A stretch of DNA of 56,355 bases from Paenibacillus helianthi. Its GTDB lineage: Bacteria > Bacillota > Bacilli > Paenibacillales > Paenibacillaceae. Shown piece after piece: positions 43,330 to 51,679 of this stretch. Each line of letters opens with the position of its first letter. The first letter of the stretch is position 1. The notes beneath the pieces were generated by a model that saw nothing but the letters and a program-made list of their open reading frames with translations, ran no database searches and was not told where the DNA came from. The DNA lies in assembly GCF_001909055.1 (NCBI RefSeq), contig NZ_LVWI01000057.1, positions 1-56,355 of the forward strand. Reading direction: 5' to 3'. A program made the translations under genes and the position numbers.

Positions 43330-44172
43330 TCAAATTTGCTTGTTTTTATATTCAAATACGCGATCAAAACCAGCCTTGGACCGCTTAATCAACTGCTCCG
43401 GCGTTTCCACCGGCGCATGCAGAGTAAGTATTTCTTGTGATACGACGCCATCATAACCGATATGCTGCAAAGCCTGCACAAATCCGGCTAAATCAATCAC
43501 CCCTTCTCCGGGATACAGCCGATCGTTATCCAGCACCTTTTCCACCGGCACATTTCGTGCATCGTTGATATGCACATGAACAATTTGACAGGCCTGCAGC
43601 CGTTCGATATCCGCAATGGTCCCACCGTTTGTATACCAATGATAAGCGTCCAGCAGCAAACCGACATTCGGTTCCCCGATGGCATCAATCCAGTCCAGCG
43701 TCTCTTCCATCGTCCAAATAAATGGATATTTCCAGAATGTCCGCAAATGATACGGGCCGACGAATTCAAGTCCAAGCCGCAGACCGTAAACGCCGAGAAT
43801 CTGGGCGCATAGCTTCAGCCGCCGGGTGGCAAGCGCCATGAAATGCGCTGGCTTCATATCTGTTGACGGTAAAATGTAAGTGCAGCAGCATGTGCAGCCA
43901 AGGGCTCTTGCCGCTGCAGCTTCTTCTATCAAGGCAGACAGGCCATCCCGGAATTCATCGTCACTCGCCCGCCATTCTACTGGTAATCCAATAGAGCCAA
44001 TAATAACGCCATGCTTGGCTAGCTTCTCTCTTGCCCCCGCTGTTCCGAGCCGGTCGATCAGCTCTTTGGCACTGAAATCCACCGCCTGAAATCCGGCTTC
44101 AGATGCCAATTCGATCATACGCTCCGGACTTTCAACTGCCCCAATCCCCTCCTGTGTCAACCCTCTTAACAT
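43330..44172 (-). CDS. Sugar phosphate isomerase/epimerase-like TIM barrel
   Basis: 280 residues from the ATG at 44172, chosen for GGGAGGATTCGACA. AP-endonuclease-2-like xylose isomerase fold: GFQAVDFSAKEL, GLRLGLEFVGPYHLR, LLLDAYHWYTNGG, IVHVHINDARN, and YDGVVSQEI near the C-terminus, with His/Asp/Glu residues placed to bind a metal. Typical companion of Gfo/Idh dehydrogenases in inositol or uronate-like catabolism. Last gene of a four-gene operon. Its 3' end is separated from truncated sigK copy C by about 30 bases. Confidence 0.88.
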   Translation of the reverse strand: MLRGLTQEGIGAVESPERMIELASEAGFQAVDFSAKELIDRLGTAGAREKLAKHGVIIGSIGLPVEWRASDDEFRDGLSALIEEAAAARALGCTCCCTYILPSTDMKPAHFMALATRRLKLCAQILGVYGLRLGLEFVGPYHLRTFWKYPFIWTMEETLDWIDAIGEPNVGLLLDAYHWYTNGGTIADIERLQACQIVHVHINDARNVPVEKVLDNDRLYPGEGVIDLAGFVQALQHIGYDGVVSQEILTLHAPVETPEQLIKRSKAGFDRVFEYKNKQI

Positions 44173-44275
44173 TGTCGAATCCTCCCTAAAGTTGTGGTAA
44201 TTTCCGAACGCCCACACCTTCGAAACTGATTTACTATATTAACCTCAAAAACGAACATTTAAAGGGGATACCCTG

Positions 44276-45361
44276 TTACTCGTTAAAATAAACCGCTTTA
44301 CCTGTACGTGCCGATTCGTAGATTGCTTCCAAAATTAATGAAACTGCATATGCCTGCTCAGGTTTTACGAGCGGTTCCTTGTCCTGATCAATGGCCTCAA
44401 TCCACTTTCTCATCTCCAGGTCAGGCGCGCTTTCCTCTTTACCGTCATAGAAAGCCACTCCGCCCGCTCCAAGCTCAATCTGGTTCGTATACATACGGCC
44501 AAATTGTTCACCATTAATGCGCAAGCCATTTTTCATGTCTGCGCCTGCTTCCGTTCCGCTTAAGCTGCATTTGGCCTCATCCACTTCCAGCGAGTTAAGC
44601 GCCCAACTGGATTCCAGCATGATTGTCGCGCCATTCTCCATAACAATCATTCCAAAGGCCGAATCCTCAACTTTAAATTTCTCAGGGTCCCAAGGTCCCC
44701 ATGCGTTGGCGGCATTTTCCCGTTGCGACAGCTCATGATATTTAGTACCCAAGACGACCTTTGGCTTATAATTGTCCATCATCCATAAGGTCAGATCAAG
44801 CGCATGGGTGCCGATATCAATCAAAGGCCCTCCTCCCTGCTTTTCCTCATCCAGAAAAACACCCCAGGTCGGTACAGCTCTTCTTCTGATCGCATGAGCC
44901 TTAGCATAATAAATGTGACCCAGTTGTCCTTCCTCGCAGAGCTTCTTCAAATACAAGCTGTCTTCTCTAAAGCGGTTGTTGTAGCCAACCGTTAATTTTT
45001 TTCCGGTTCTCTCAGCTGCTTCTACCATTCTTTTGGCATCTGCTGCTGTTTTAGCCATTGGCTTCTCACACATTACATGCTTGCCGGCTTCTAAAGCGGC
45101 GATGGAAATTTCCGCATGTGATTCGTTCGGTGTCAATACATGAATAACATCTATTGTACCGTCCTCTAATAAGGCTGTGTAATCTGTATAGACTTTGGCG
45201 TTTTTGCCTCCATATTGCTTGGCAGCCTGTTCAGCCCGCTCTTCCACAATATCGCAGAACGCAACGATTTCGATATTCTTTAACTTACTTAAGCTTGGAA
45301 AATGTTTACCGTTCGCGATTCCGCCACACCCGATTATTCCAATACGATAGCTTTTAGTCAT
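44276..45361 (-). CDS. Gfo/Idh/MocA family oxidoreductase 1
   Basis: 361 residues from the ATG at 45361 (TGAGGATGATAAGG before it; a start five codons earlier overlaps the upstream gene). N-terminal Rossmann fold GIIGCGGIANGKH binds NAD(P), CEKPMAKT carries the conserved Lys, and GGGPLIDIGTHALDL (about 180-195) carries the family's Asp/His pair. Oxidises a sugar or cyclitol. Clustered with an AraC regulator, a second Gfo/Idh protein and an isomerase. Confidence 0.92.
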   Translation of the reverse strand: MTKSYRIGIIGCGGIANGKHFPSLSKLKNIEIVAFCDIVEERAEQAAKQYGGKNAKVYTDYTALLEDGTIDVIHVLTPNESHAEISIAALEAGKHVMCEKPMAKTAADAKRMVEAAERTGKKLTVGYNNRFREDSLYLKKLCEEGQLGHIYYAKAHAIRRRAVPTWGVFLDEEKQGGGPLIDIGTHALDLTLWMMDNYKPKVVLGTKYHELSQRENAANAWGPWDPEKFKVEDSAFGMIVMENGATIMLESSWALNSLEVDEAKCSLSGTEAGADMKNGLRINGEQFGRMYTNQIELGAGGVAFYDGKEESAPDLEMRKWIEAIDQDKEPLVKPEQAYAVSLILEAIYESARTGKAVYFNE

Positions 45362-45372
45362 CCTTATCATCC

Positions 45373-46281
45373 TCACTTTATAGAGTTTTCTTTGCGATAT
45401 ACAGCGGGGGTCATGCCGAGGCGCTTGCGAAAAACATTATGCAGATAGGTCGCATTGGCAAATCCTTCTGATTGAGCAATATGTTCAATAGAGAGAACGC
45501 TTTCAGATAGCTTGTGACAGACTCCTTGCAAACGTATATCCTCGAGAATTCTGCTAAACGTTTGTTCAGGGTTAACCTTTTTAAAAACCCTTTGCAACTG
45601 CCTGGAGCTGATATTCAGTTTTTCAGCAACAGTGTCCAGGGTTACTCCGCTTGAAATATTAGCCTTCATGTATTGAATGGCAAAATGGTACCTGTAGTTC
45701 AACATATCCCGTACTGGAGCTTCTGTAACTATTCCGCCCAGATCATACGCTCTTACGGCCTTCAACAGAATACTGATTACCTGATGCTTGATGGAGGTAT
45801 AATATCCGGACAGCTTCCCGTCATACGCTTCATAGGCTTCAAGAAAGCAATCCATGGCATGATAACGATCCCGGATAGGAAAAAGGGGCAAATGCCGCAG
45901 CTTCCCGACACATTCTTCAGCTTCCGCTACCTCCCATGGGTCCGCTCCATCTCTAGGTTTCTCTTTGATATCAATATGCAGGCAAAATTCATCCATCGCC
46001 TCTTCGCAGTTCGCTTCCTGATAATGCATAACACCTGGTCCGGTTAAGTAAAGCATCCCCTCTGCTAATGCATACTCCTGCTCACCCAAGATTACCTTTC
46101 CCTTACCTTTGGGGATGAAATGAAATTCAAACTCGGCGTGATTATGGAAATCAATGATTTTCCCAGGCGGAAAGGATGTTAAGTGAAACCTGAGCACTGT
46201 AATTTCATAATGTCCCCATAGAATCGAGATATCAAGCCTTTCCAGAATATCCGGTTTTTGAGACATCATTTGGTAGATCAA
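45373..46281 (-). CDS. AraC-family regulator 2
   Basis: 302 residues. N-terminal cupin (about 30-100, with IIDFHNHAEFEFHFIPKG holding several His) and C-terminal helix-turn-helix pair (about 205-300) with LNISSRQLQRVFKKV and GFANATYLHNVFRKRLGMTP. It overlaps the upstream Gfo/Idh gene by four bases. A regulator lying inside the operon it probably controls, responding to a sugar. Confidence 0.91.
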   Translation of the reverse strand: MIYQMMSQKPDILERLDISILWGHYEITVLRFHLTSFPPGKIIDFHNHAEFEFHFIPKGKGKVILGEQEYALAEGMLYLTGPGVMHYQEANCEEAMDEFCLHIDIKEKPRDGADPWEVAEAEECVGKLRHLPLFPIRDRYHAMDCFLEAYEAYDGKLSGYYTSIKHQVISILLKAVRAYDLGGIVTEAPVRDMLNYRYHFAIQYMKANISSGVTLDTVAEKLNISSRQLQRVFKKVNPEQTFSRILEDIRLQGVCHKLSESVLSIEHIAQSEGFANATYLHNVFRKRLGMTPAVYRKENSIK

Positions 46282-47282
46282 TTGTTTACCTCAGACAAAG
46301 CAACCACACGTCCTTCTTTAGCCGAGCGGTTAGCGGACTCCATTAAGGCAGTAAGTTCAACAGCTACCCGGATATTCTCATCAGCGCGTGTATCATGTTG
46401 AACATGGCCCACCCACTGCTGAAAAGCGCTCTCCCTATGGTCTTTCAGAGCTATTTCCGTCCAGTTGCCAGAGATTCCGTTACCTAAATTGGTCTTAAGC
46501 AGCAATTTTTCTTCCGGTGTTCCAAATAAAAGAGACCCTTCGGTTCCATGGACCTCGATCGTAAACGGGGAATGACTGTTCACAAACCCGGCTTCTACAA
46601 CTCCGATCGCACCTGATTTCGTAAAAAGTGTCACAACAGCATTATCTTCTACTTCTTTGCCTGTGATGTAGCCGAAATTCGCATTCACCCCGGTAACTTC
46701 TTCGCTCAAAAATAGCCGGGATAAATACATAGGGTGGCAGCCAAGGTCAATTAGCGCGCCTCCTGCGCATTGCTCCAAACTATAGAAATGATCAGGCAAC
46801 CAGTCCGCAAGCGCCCCATTATGTGATAAACGGACCCGGACATATGTGATCTCACCGAGCAAGCCTTGACTTATCAGTTCTTGAATGGATAGGGTATATC
46901 CATCGTTTAACCGTGGCAATGAAACCGTTAATTTCAGCTGTCTTGCTTCAATCGTCGAAATGATATCATTAACTTCCTTTACCGTTGGAGCAATCACCTT
47001 CTCAGTGAATATATGTTTTCCCGCCCCGGCAGCAGCCACCAGTACTTCTGTGTGCCTATTGGTTGGCGCATCCACAATTACAGCATCCACATTTTTTTGC
47101 GCAAGCATATCATTTAATGAAGTGAAAAAGGGAACTCCCAAAGATTCAGCCGCTTTCTTCCCACGCTCTGCATCTTCATCCCATACTGCTGCAATAAAAG
47201 TATCCTCATGCTCTTGTGCTTGTTTCACATAGTCCCAGGCATGGACATGCCAAAAGCTAATTACTCCTATCCCAATGCTCAT
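46278..47282 (-). CDS. Gfo/Idh/MocA family oxidoreductase 2
   Basis: 334 residues. The N-terminal fold is less standard (GIGVISFWHVHAWDY) but has VIVDAPTNRH and FTEKVIAPT where the conserved Lys sits, and GGALIDLGCHPMYLS. First gene of the operon with 4-base overlap to the AraC gene. TGGAGGGTAAGGCTG precedes the ATG. The upstream gap (47283-47470) has an inverted repeat (47308-47338) that may be the AraC control site. Confidence 0.9.
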   Translation of the reverse strand: MSIGIGVISFWHVHAWDYVKQAQEHEDTFIAAVWDEDAERGKKAAESLGVPFFTSLNDMLAQKNVDAVIVDAPTNRHTEVLVAAAGAGKHIFTEKVIAPTVKEVNDIISTIEARQLKLTVSLPRLNDGYTLSIQELISQGLLGEITYVRVRLSHNGALADWLPDHFYSLEQCAGGALIDLGCHPMYLSRLFLSEEVTGVNANFGYITGKEVEDNAVVTLFTKSGAIGVVEAGFVNSHSPFTIEVHGTEGSLLFGTPEEKLLLKTNLGNGISGNWTEIALKDHRESAFQQWVGHVQHDTRADENIRVAVELTALMESANRSAKEGRVVALSEVNN

Positions 47283-47307
47283 CAGCCTTACCCTCCAATA
47301 TATATAA

Positions 47308-47338
47308 TCATGACATCTATTTATAAAGTATCATGATC
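47308..47338 (-). promoter_or_regulatory. Inverted repeat before the Gfo/Idh operon
   Basis: ATCATGA (47308-47314) and TCATGAT (47332-47338) flank a 17-base AT-rich centre, 25-55 bases upstream of the first gene. A candidate operator for the operon's AraC protein. Binding is inference. Confidence 0.4.
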
Positions 47339-47470
47339 GCAACTATTTTTTAATAGAGAATAACGACAATCAATATATAATATTACGACATTTGTTATTT
47401 CACAATTATTACTCTCTTAATGCCCCTTAAATGGTATTTTCCTATCATATCCCCTTGACCTGATCCATCA

Positions 47471-47506
47471 AAAACCAAAAAGCAACTCATCCGCAGACAA
47501 GTCGCT
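47471..47506 (-). terminator. Terminator of sigK copy D
   Basis: Minus strand: AGCGACTTGTC (47506-47496), loop TGCG, GATGAGTTGCT (47491-47481), then TTTTGGTTTTT. Homologous to the terminator after copy C. Confidence 0.75.
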
Positions 47507-47550
47507 TTCTATTGGCTCTATTATTAACGAATACCGCCTTAATTTTAAGC

Positions 47551-47880
47551 TTACCGCTTCGCCTTATAAAACTCATGATACAGCTTCATGAGCGCCCTTT
47601 TCTCTATCCGAGACACATAACTCCGCGAAATCCCCAGCTCCTTCGCAATCTCCCGTTGCGTCCGCTCTTCCCCGCCCGTATCCAGCCCAAACCGCCCCAC
47701 TACCACTTCCTTCTCCCGATCATCTAGAATGTCGAGATTGCGGTAAATCTTACTCTTCTCGATCTTCAGATCGACTTCCTTCACAATATCGTCTGCGTCA
47801 GAACCGAGAATATCGATGAGGGTGATCTCATTGCCTTCCTTGTCCGTCCCGATCGGATCATGGAGGGATACGTCCTTTTT
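47551..47880 (-). pseudogene. sigK-like copy D (3' half only)
   Basis: Starts at the codons for KKDVSLHDP (47880) and runs in frame to KLYHEFYKAKR with the intact region 4 helix-turn-helix. By eye about nine in ten bases match copy C over 330 bases, including the terminator region. Upstream it is broken at the run CCTTTTT and joined to an IS1182-like transposase relic. It retains no region 2, so it cannot be a sigma factor alone. Confidence 0.88.
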
Positions 47881-49228
47881 ATGTATAGAAAGTCTATTTT
47901 CCTTGTCCGATTTATTAGAAATGTCACCCCAAAATACGTATGCTTACCTGTTCGAGACATTGGATATTACGCCTTTCTTACGTCTGGTATCCAAGAAAGC
48001 CTTTCTGGGTGCACCGACTCAGTTGAATTATGCGGCCATGTTGAAATCCTTGTTTATTCGAATTGTAGAGTGAATCCCGACGATTAAAGATCTAAGGAGA
48101 CGTTTGACAAGAAGTATCGAATTCAGCACGGATTGCGGCTTTAGTGGTTCCGATCGAATTCCAAGTGAAGCTTCGTATACCCGGTTAATTCAAAAGCTTC
48201 AAGCATTTCAGCAATCGCAAGAAGCATTGGTTCAGCAAACCTTTCAAGAGGGCTTTAACGATGCCTCCATGATCGCCATGGATGCCGCTCATATCGAGGC
48301 TAGAGATCGCCAACCCGAGAAGAAGAAAGACGATGCAAACCACCAGCCACGCCACTTCCCAAGAAAAACGCGGGCGTAAACCCAAAAGTGAGCGAGAGCA
48401 ATGGCTAAAGGAACAGCTAGAACTTGAAGAAAATCGTGCCCTGTTCGAGAAGAAGGTCGAAGCCCAATTGCCATAGACCTATGACGAGTAACTGAAAGAA
48501 ATTCCGCTACCCCCCGTTGGGGAGTGAAAAAGAACTCCGAAGGCAAAAACGTGTTCTTGTATGGCTTTAAAGCTCATCTTCTAGTGGACTGCAAAAGCCA
48601 ATATATCCTTACCGCTTTACCGTCCTCCGGCAACATCAATGACGGAAATGGCTATCCCTTTACTTAAAGAACTCGCTGAGAGACATCCGGACCTCACTGT
48701 GACGCATGTGCTTGCGGATGCGGGCTATGATTTGGTACCGATTTACAAGCAAGCAGAGGCGATGGGAGCGCGAGCCCTCATCGATTACAATCGCCTCAAT
48801 GAGTAACCCGATGTAGAAGTGGACAAATATTTCCGCCCTCTCTGTAAGGAAGGTCATTCGTATCGCTACGACAGCTTTGATCCGAAATATGGAACCCTAA
48901 AATACACACAGCCTAAAGCATGTACCGAATGTCCATTTAACGATGGTCAATGCCAAAAGGTATTTAAGAAAAAATTAGCGCTAGCCCTAAAAAATATACC
49001 ATCCTTACACGTGGTAATGACAGTTATTACGAATTGTACAAGAAGTGAACCTCCGTCGAAAGCATCAACGCCTACTTGAAAGAATACTTTCAGTTGAACA
49101 ATATTCGTCATCTCGGAGCCTTTGCTAAGGTTGATTTCGAAATGACTTGTCTGACCTACACGGCTTGTAAATTAACCGTGGATCGCTTGAACCAATCACT
49201 GAAAGTTAGTAAGTTGGCAGCGTAGTCC
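47881..49228 (+). mobile_element. IS1182-like transposase relic
   Basis: A plus-strand transposase broken by several stops and frame changes. Readable segments in order: SPQNTYAYLFETLDITPFLR, APTQLNYAAMLKSL, PTIKDLRRRL, QAFQQSQEALVQQ, KRGRKPKSEREQWLKEQ, FKAHLLVDCKSQYILTALP, HVLADAGYDLVPIYKQA (around a catalytic Asp), SYRYDSFDPKYGTLKYTQPK with CTECPF, and VDFEMTCLTYTACKLTVDRL. This is the layout of a DDE transposase of the IS1182 group as I recall it. Its left part abuts sigK copy D exactly. No terminal inverted repeats could be recognised. Not active. Confidence 0.75.
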
Positions 49229-49624
49229 ACATTTTCTAAAAAATAAGTTTTCACAATTCGATTAGTCTGATTATCGAGAAGATGCTTTATCAAATTGACT
49301 CATATAGTATCCAATCATTCGATTCAAAGAACAGCTCCTATCTATTCAAATGCAAGTGGAATGGCTCATCGCTTCGGGAAAAGTGTGGATAAACATATCC
49401 TTATCGATCGACACTTTATAACCTAAAAAATAACTAATCATTTTACCTCATGATAAAAAACTTCTTTAAATAGGATATCCATCACCCCCATATCCTTCCT
49501 TCTATCTTTTTGAGAACATAAGTCGAGTTGTATATAACAATAACCTTATTGGTAGCCTTGAACTACATTCGAATCAATTAATAGTTTGTATACACCTTTT
49601 TCGTATAAGGTACACTAACCTTCA
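49229..49624. other. Intergenic stretch without a recognised gene
   Basis: AT-rich sequence between the IS1182-like relic and the thioesterase gene. No reading frame with a ribosome binding site, RNA gene or clear terminator was seen. It marks the change to the NRPS locus, whose base composition is more AT-rich than that of the hemicellulose locus. Confidence 0.5.
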
Positions 49625-50338
49625 TTATTTAATACTATTTGAAGCTACTAAAATTGAATTTATATAATTCAGTACCTCAGCCTCTTGATCTATAATAAAA
49701 AAATGCCCTCCTTCAAATTTTTGGAAATCGCAGTGACCACTAGTTTCATTTTTCCAATTAATTAGTTTTTCCCCTTTACTACCCATATCTGAATCTCCAT
49801 ATAATATAAACAAATCGCTTTTTATTTTTCTATGATTATTTGCTACATACTCTTCCGTTATTTTATAATCAGCTCTTAGAATAGGTCCAAAAAGATCTGT
49901 AAGTTCATCATTCTCAAAAACCAATGCATCAGTTCCCCCAAGTTCAAATATTTTATTGAAAAAAAGCTCTTTTGGTAGTAAATGAACTTGTTTATTTTCT
50001 CTTTCTCTAGGGCAGGTACAACCTGATATAAATATTTTTTGTGGCATTTTAATCTTTTCATTAATAATTCGATGAACCAATTCGAAAACAATCAACCCGC
50101 CCATGCTATGTCCAAATAAAGAATACTCAGAATGAGCATCAATTTGATCAATAATTCTTAAATAAACATCGTCTACTGCCTCTTTCAAAGTCTTATACAA
50201 AGGTTCCCTCATTCTTGAGCCCCTACCTTTTAATTCAATCGGCACTATCCCTATATCTTTATTCATTCTCTTCCATTTATTGAATATCGTCGCTGAAGCG
50301 CCCGCATATGGAATGCAAAATAACTTTGTATTAATCAT
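49625..50338 (-). CDS. Type II thioesterase associated with NRPS
   Basis: 237 residues, alpha/beta hydrolase. CIPYAGASATIF at the N-terminus, nucleophile S78 in FGHSMGG, Asp in LYGDSD near 185 and His in FEGGHFF near 215. This is the stand-alone thioesterase (SrfAD/GrsT type) that frees carrier proteins loaded with wrong groups. GAGGAGGTACAAA precedes the ATG. Same strand as the synthetase genes but separated from them by about 1.3 kb with an IS110 relic. Confidence 0.93.
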   Translation of the reverse strand: MINTKLFCIPYAGASATIFNKWKRMNKDIGIVPIELKGRGSRMREPLYKTLKEAVDDVYLRIIDQIDAHSEYSLFGHSMGGLIVFELVHRIINEKIKMPQKIFISGCTCPRERENKQVHLLPKELFFNKIFELGGTDALVFENDELTDLFGPILRADYKITEEYVANNHRKIKSDLFILYGDSDMGSKGEKLINWKNETSGHCDFQKFEGGHFFIIDQEAEVLNYINSILVASNSIK

Positions 50339-50865
50339 TTTGTACCTCCTCTTATCATAGTGTTTGAAGTTAAATTTTCAGTTCCCGAGGGGCCAAAAAT
50401 CATCAGCAAAATTTCCTGCGAGATCTTTGACCTGCCTGTGGGACAATAGAATTGGTAAGCTTGTTTCAGGATATTTCCTTGTACCCTGCTGATCAAAAGA
50501 TACTGCTTATTTAAGCTTGCCACACAAGAACCACTACTATTTTCTAACCACAACGTTATACTGCTTCGGATGATGTAGCTCAGACTATCATGAATCCCAT
50601 CATGTACCATTTATGAGTGGAACCGGGGATTCACTTGCTTCCTTTTACAAACCATATAACCAATCAGATACCTACCACCTTCTAAAATGCTTGCTTGATA
50701 CAGCCAAACGCAATAATAACAGCTTGACATAGAAGGTATGGAAGCCAAACGAATCTTTATTGGCAACTCGCTCATTACCTACAATCCAACTTGAAGTTAT
50801 GAACTGAAATTGAATATATACACAATCAATACAAAAAGGTAACCAGTTTACTATTTTTTCCATAA
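50339..50865. other. Stretch between thioesterase and IS110 relic
   Basis: A frame at 50335-50610 on the minus strand runs into the thioesterase ribosome binding site, but its product matches nothing I know and it has no site of its own. No RNA gene or terminator is evident. Probably debris of the insertion that separates the NRPS genes from the thioesterase. Confidence 0.35.
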
Positions 50866-51185
50866 AAAAAGAACGATCCCATCGATGCCTGGGTGATTGC
50901 AGACCATCTGCGTTTCGGGCCACTTCTGCGTGACAGGTAGGATAAAATTGAAAATCAAGCCTTCCAACGGCATACACCTTACTCATTTCTACTTGATGCA
51001 GAGTATTGCTAAGGATAAAACTCACTTCCTGAATCAAGTCTTTTTAAAGTTCAGTGAACTCCATTAGTTATTCAGGAATCATGAATCTGAATAAGTAGGG
51101 GAAAGGGATTAGACATTTATGCTACTGGAATCCTCGCTGAAATAGCTGATGTTCCCCGGAAAACATTCGCTGATACAAATATGAC
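50866..51185 (+). mobile_element. IS110-family transposase relic
   Basis: Plus-strand frames read KNDPIDAWVIADHLRFG (the DEDD-type region of IS110 transposases), then IENQAFQRHTPYSFLL, HFLNQVFLKFS and YATGILAEIADV, in the order and spacing of that family but with stops, frame changes and a large internal deletion. Not active. It lies between the NRPS gene and the thioesterase gene. Confidence 0.7.
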
Positions 51186-51679
51186 AGGCTTGAGCCAGAT
51201 CCGTCCCACGGTTTTAAAATTAAGCGAAAAAATCAATTTGCTAGAGTCCATAAGTTCGCAAATCTTCGAGCTTATGGCCAGTAAGCGGATCTGTCAAGTT
51301 TTACCCCGTAGATTAGATTCTGAATTTCGATGTGAACGTATGTCCTTATGTAGTCAATGTCTAGCACAAGACCTATCGTGAATTTTGTATCATTCTAATC
51401 TGTTTTGTAATGCGCTCACTCTGTAGGAAGGTATTCCTGGCACATTCGCTACACTATAACGTTGTTTGATTAAAAAAATTACTAGTTCCACAACAAGCTT
51501 ATTCTTCATTACGAGCAAGCTAAGCAATTGTCGGGCCATGCAAATAGCTATTCTGGTAATTCGTTGATATACTGAAGTTCCATCTGCATAACCCCCTTTT
51601 GTTTTAGGTATTAATTCCAGAAATACAATCTTTTTATATTTCAGCTCAGTTTTATTCCATTAACAGCTGATTTTGGCTT
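51186..51679. other. Stretch downstream of the NRPS C-A-T gene
   Basis: No gene recognised. A plus-strand frame (51181-51381) overlaps the end of the IS110 relic and has no convincing ribosome binding site. I see no thioesterase, epimerization or condensation motif on either strand, and no clear terminator for the NRPS gene. Confidence 0.4.

Noticed and set aside
43298..43367. Extension of sigK copy C to an ATG at 43367
   Set aside because: These codons overlap the 3' end of the isomerase gene and resemble nothing in SigK; the frame is open only by chance.
39612..47880. A CRISPR array as explanation of the repeated sequences
   Set aside because: The repeats are long, coding-derived and few, with gene-sized gaps; there is no short regular repeat-spacer pattern anywhere in the window.
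42771..47880. A complete skin-type element with its recombinase
   Set aside because: No serine or tyrosine recombinase gene is present between the sigK pieces, and their order does not fit a single insertion.
50335..50610. 91-codon minus-strand frame before the thioesterase
   Set aside because: Contains the thioesterase ribosome binding site, has no site of its own and no recognisable domain.
50672..51037. 121-codon minus-strand frame
   Set aside because: Antisense to the IS110 transposase relic on the plus strand.
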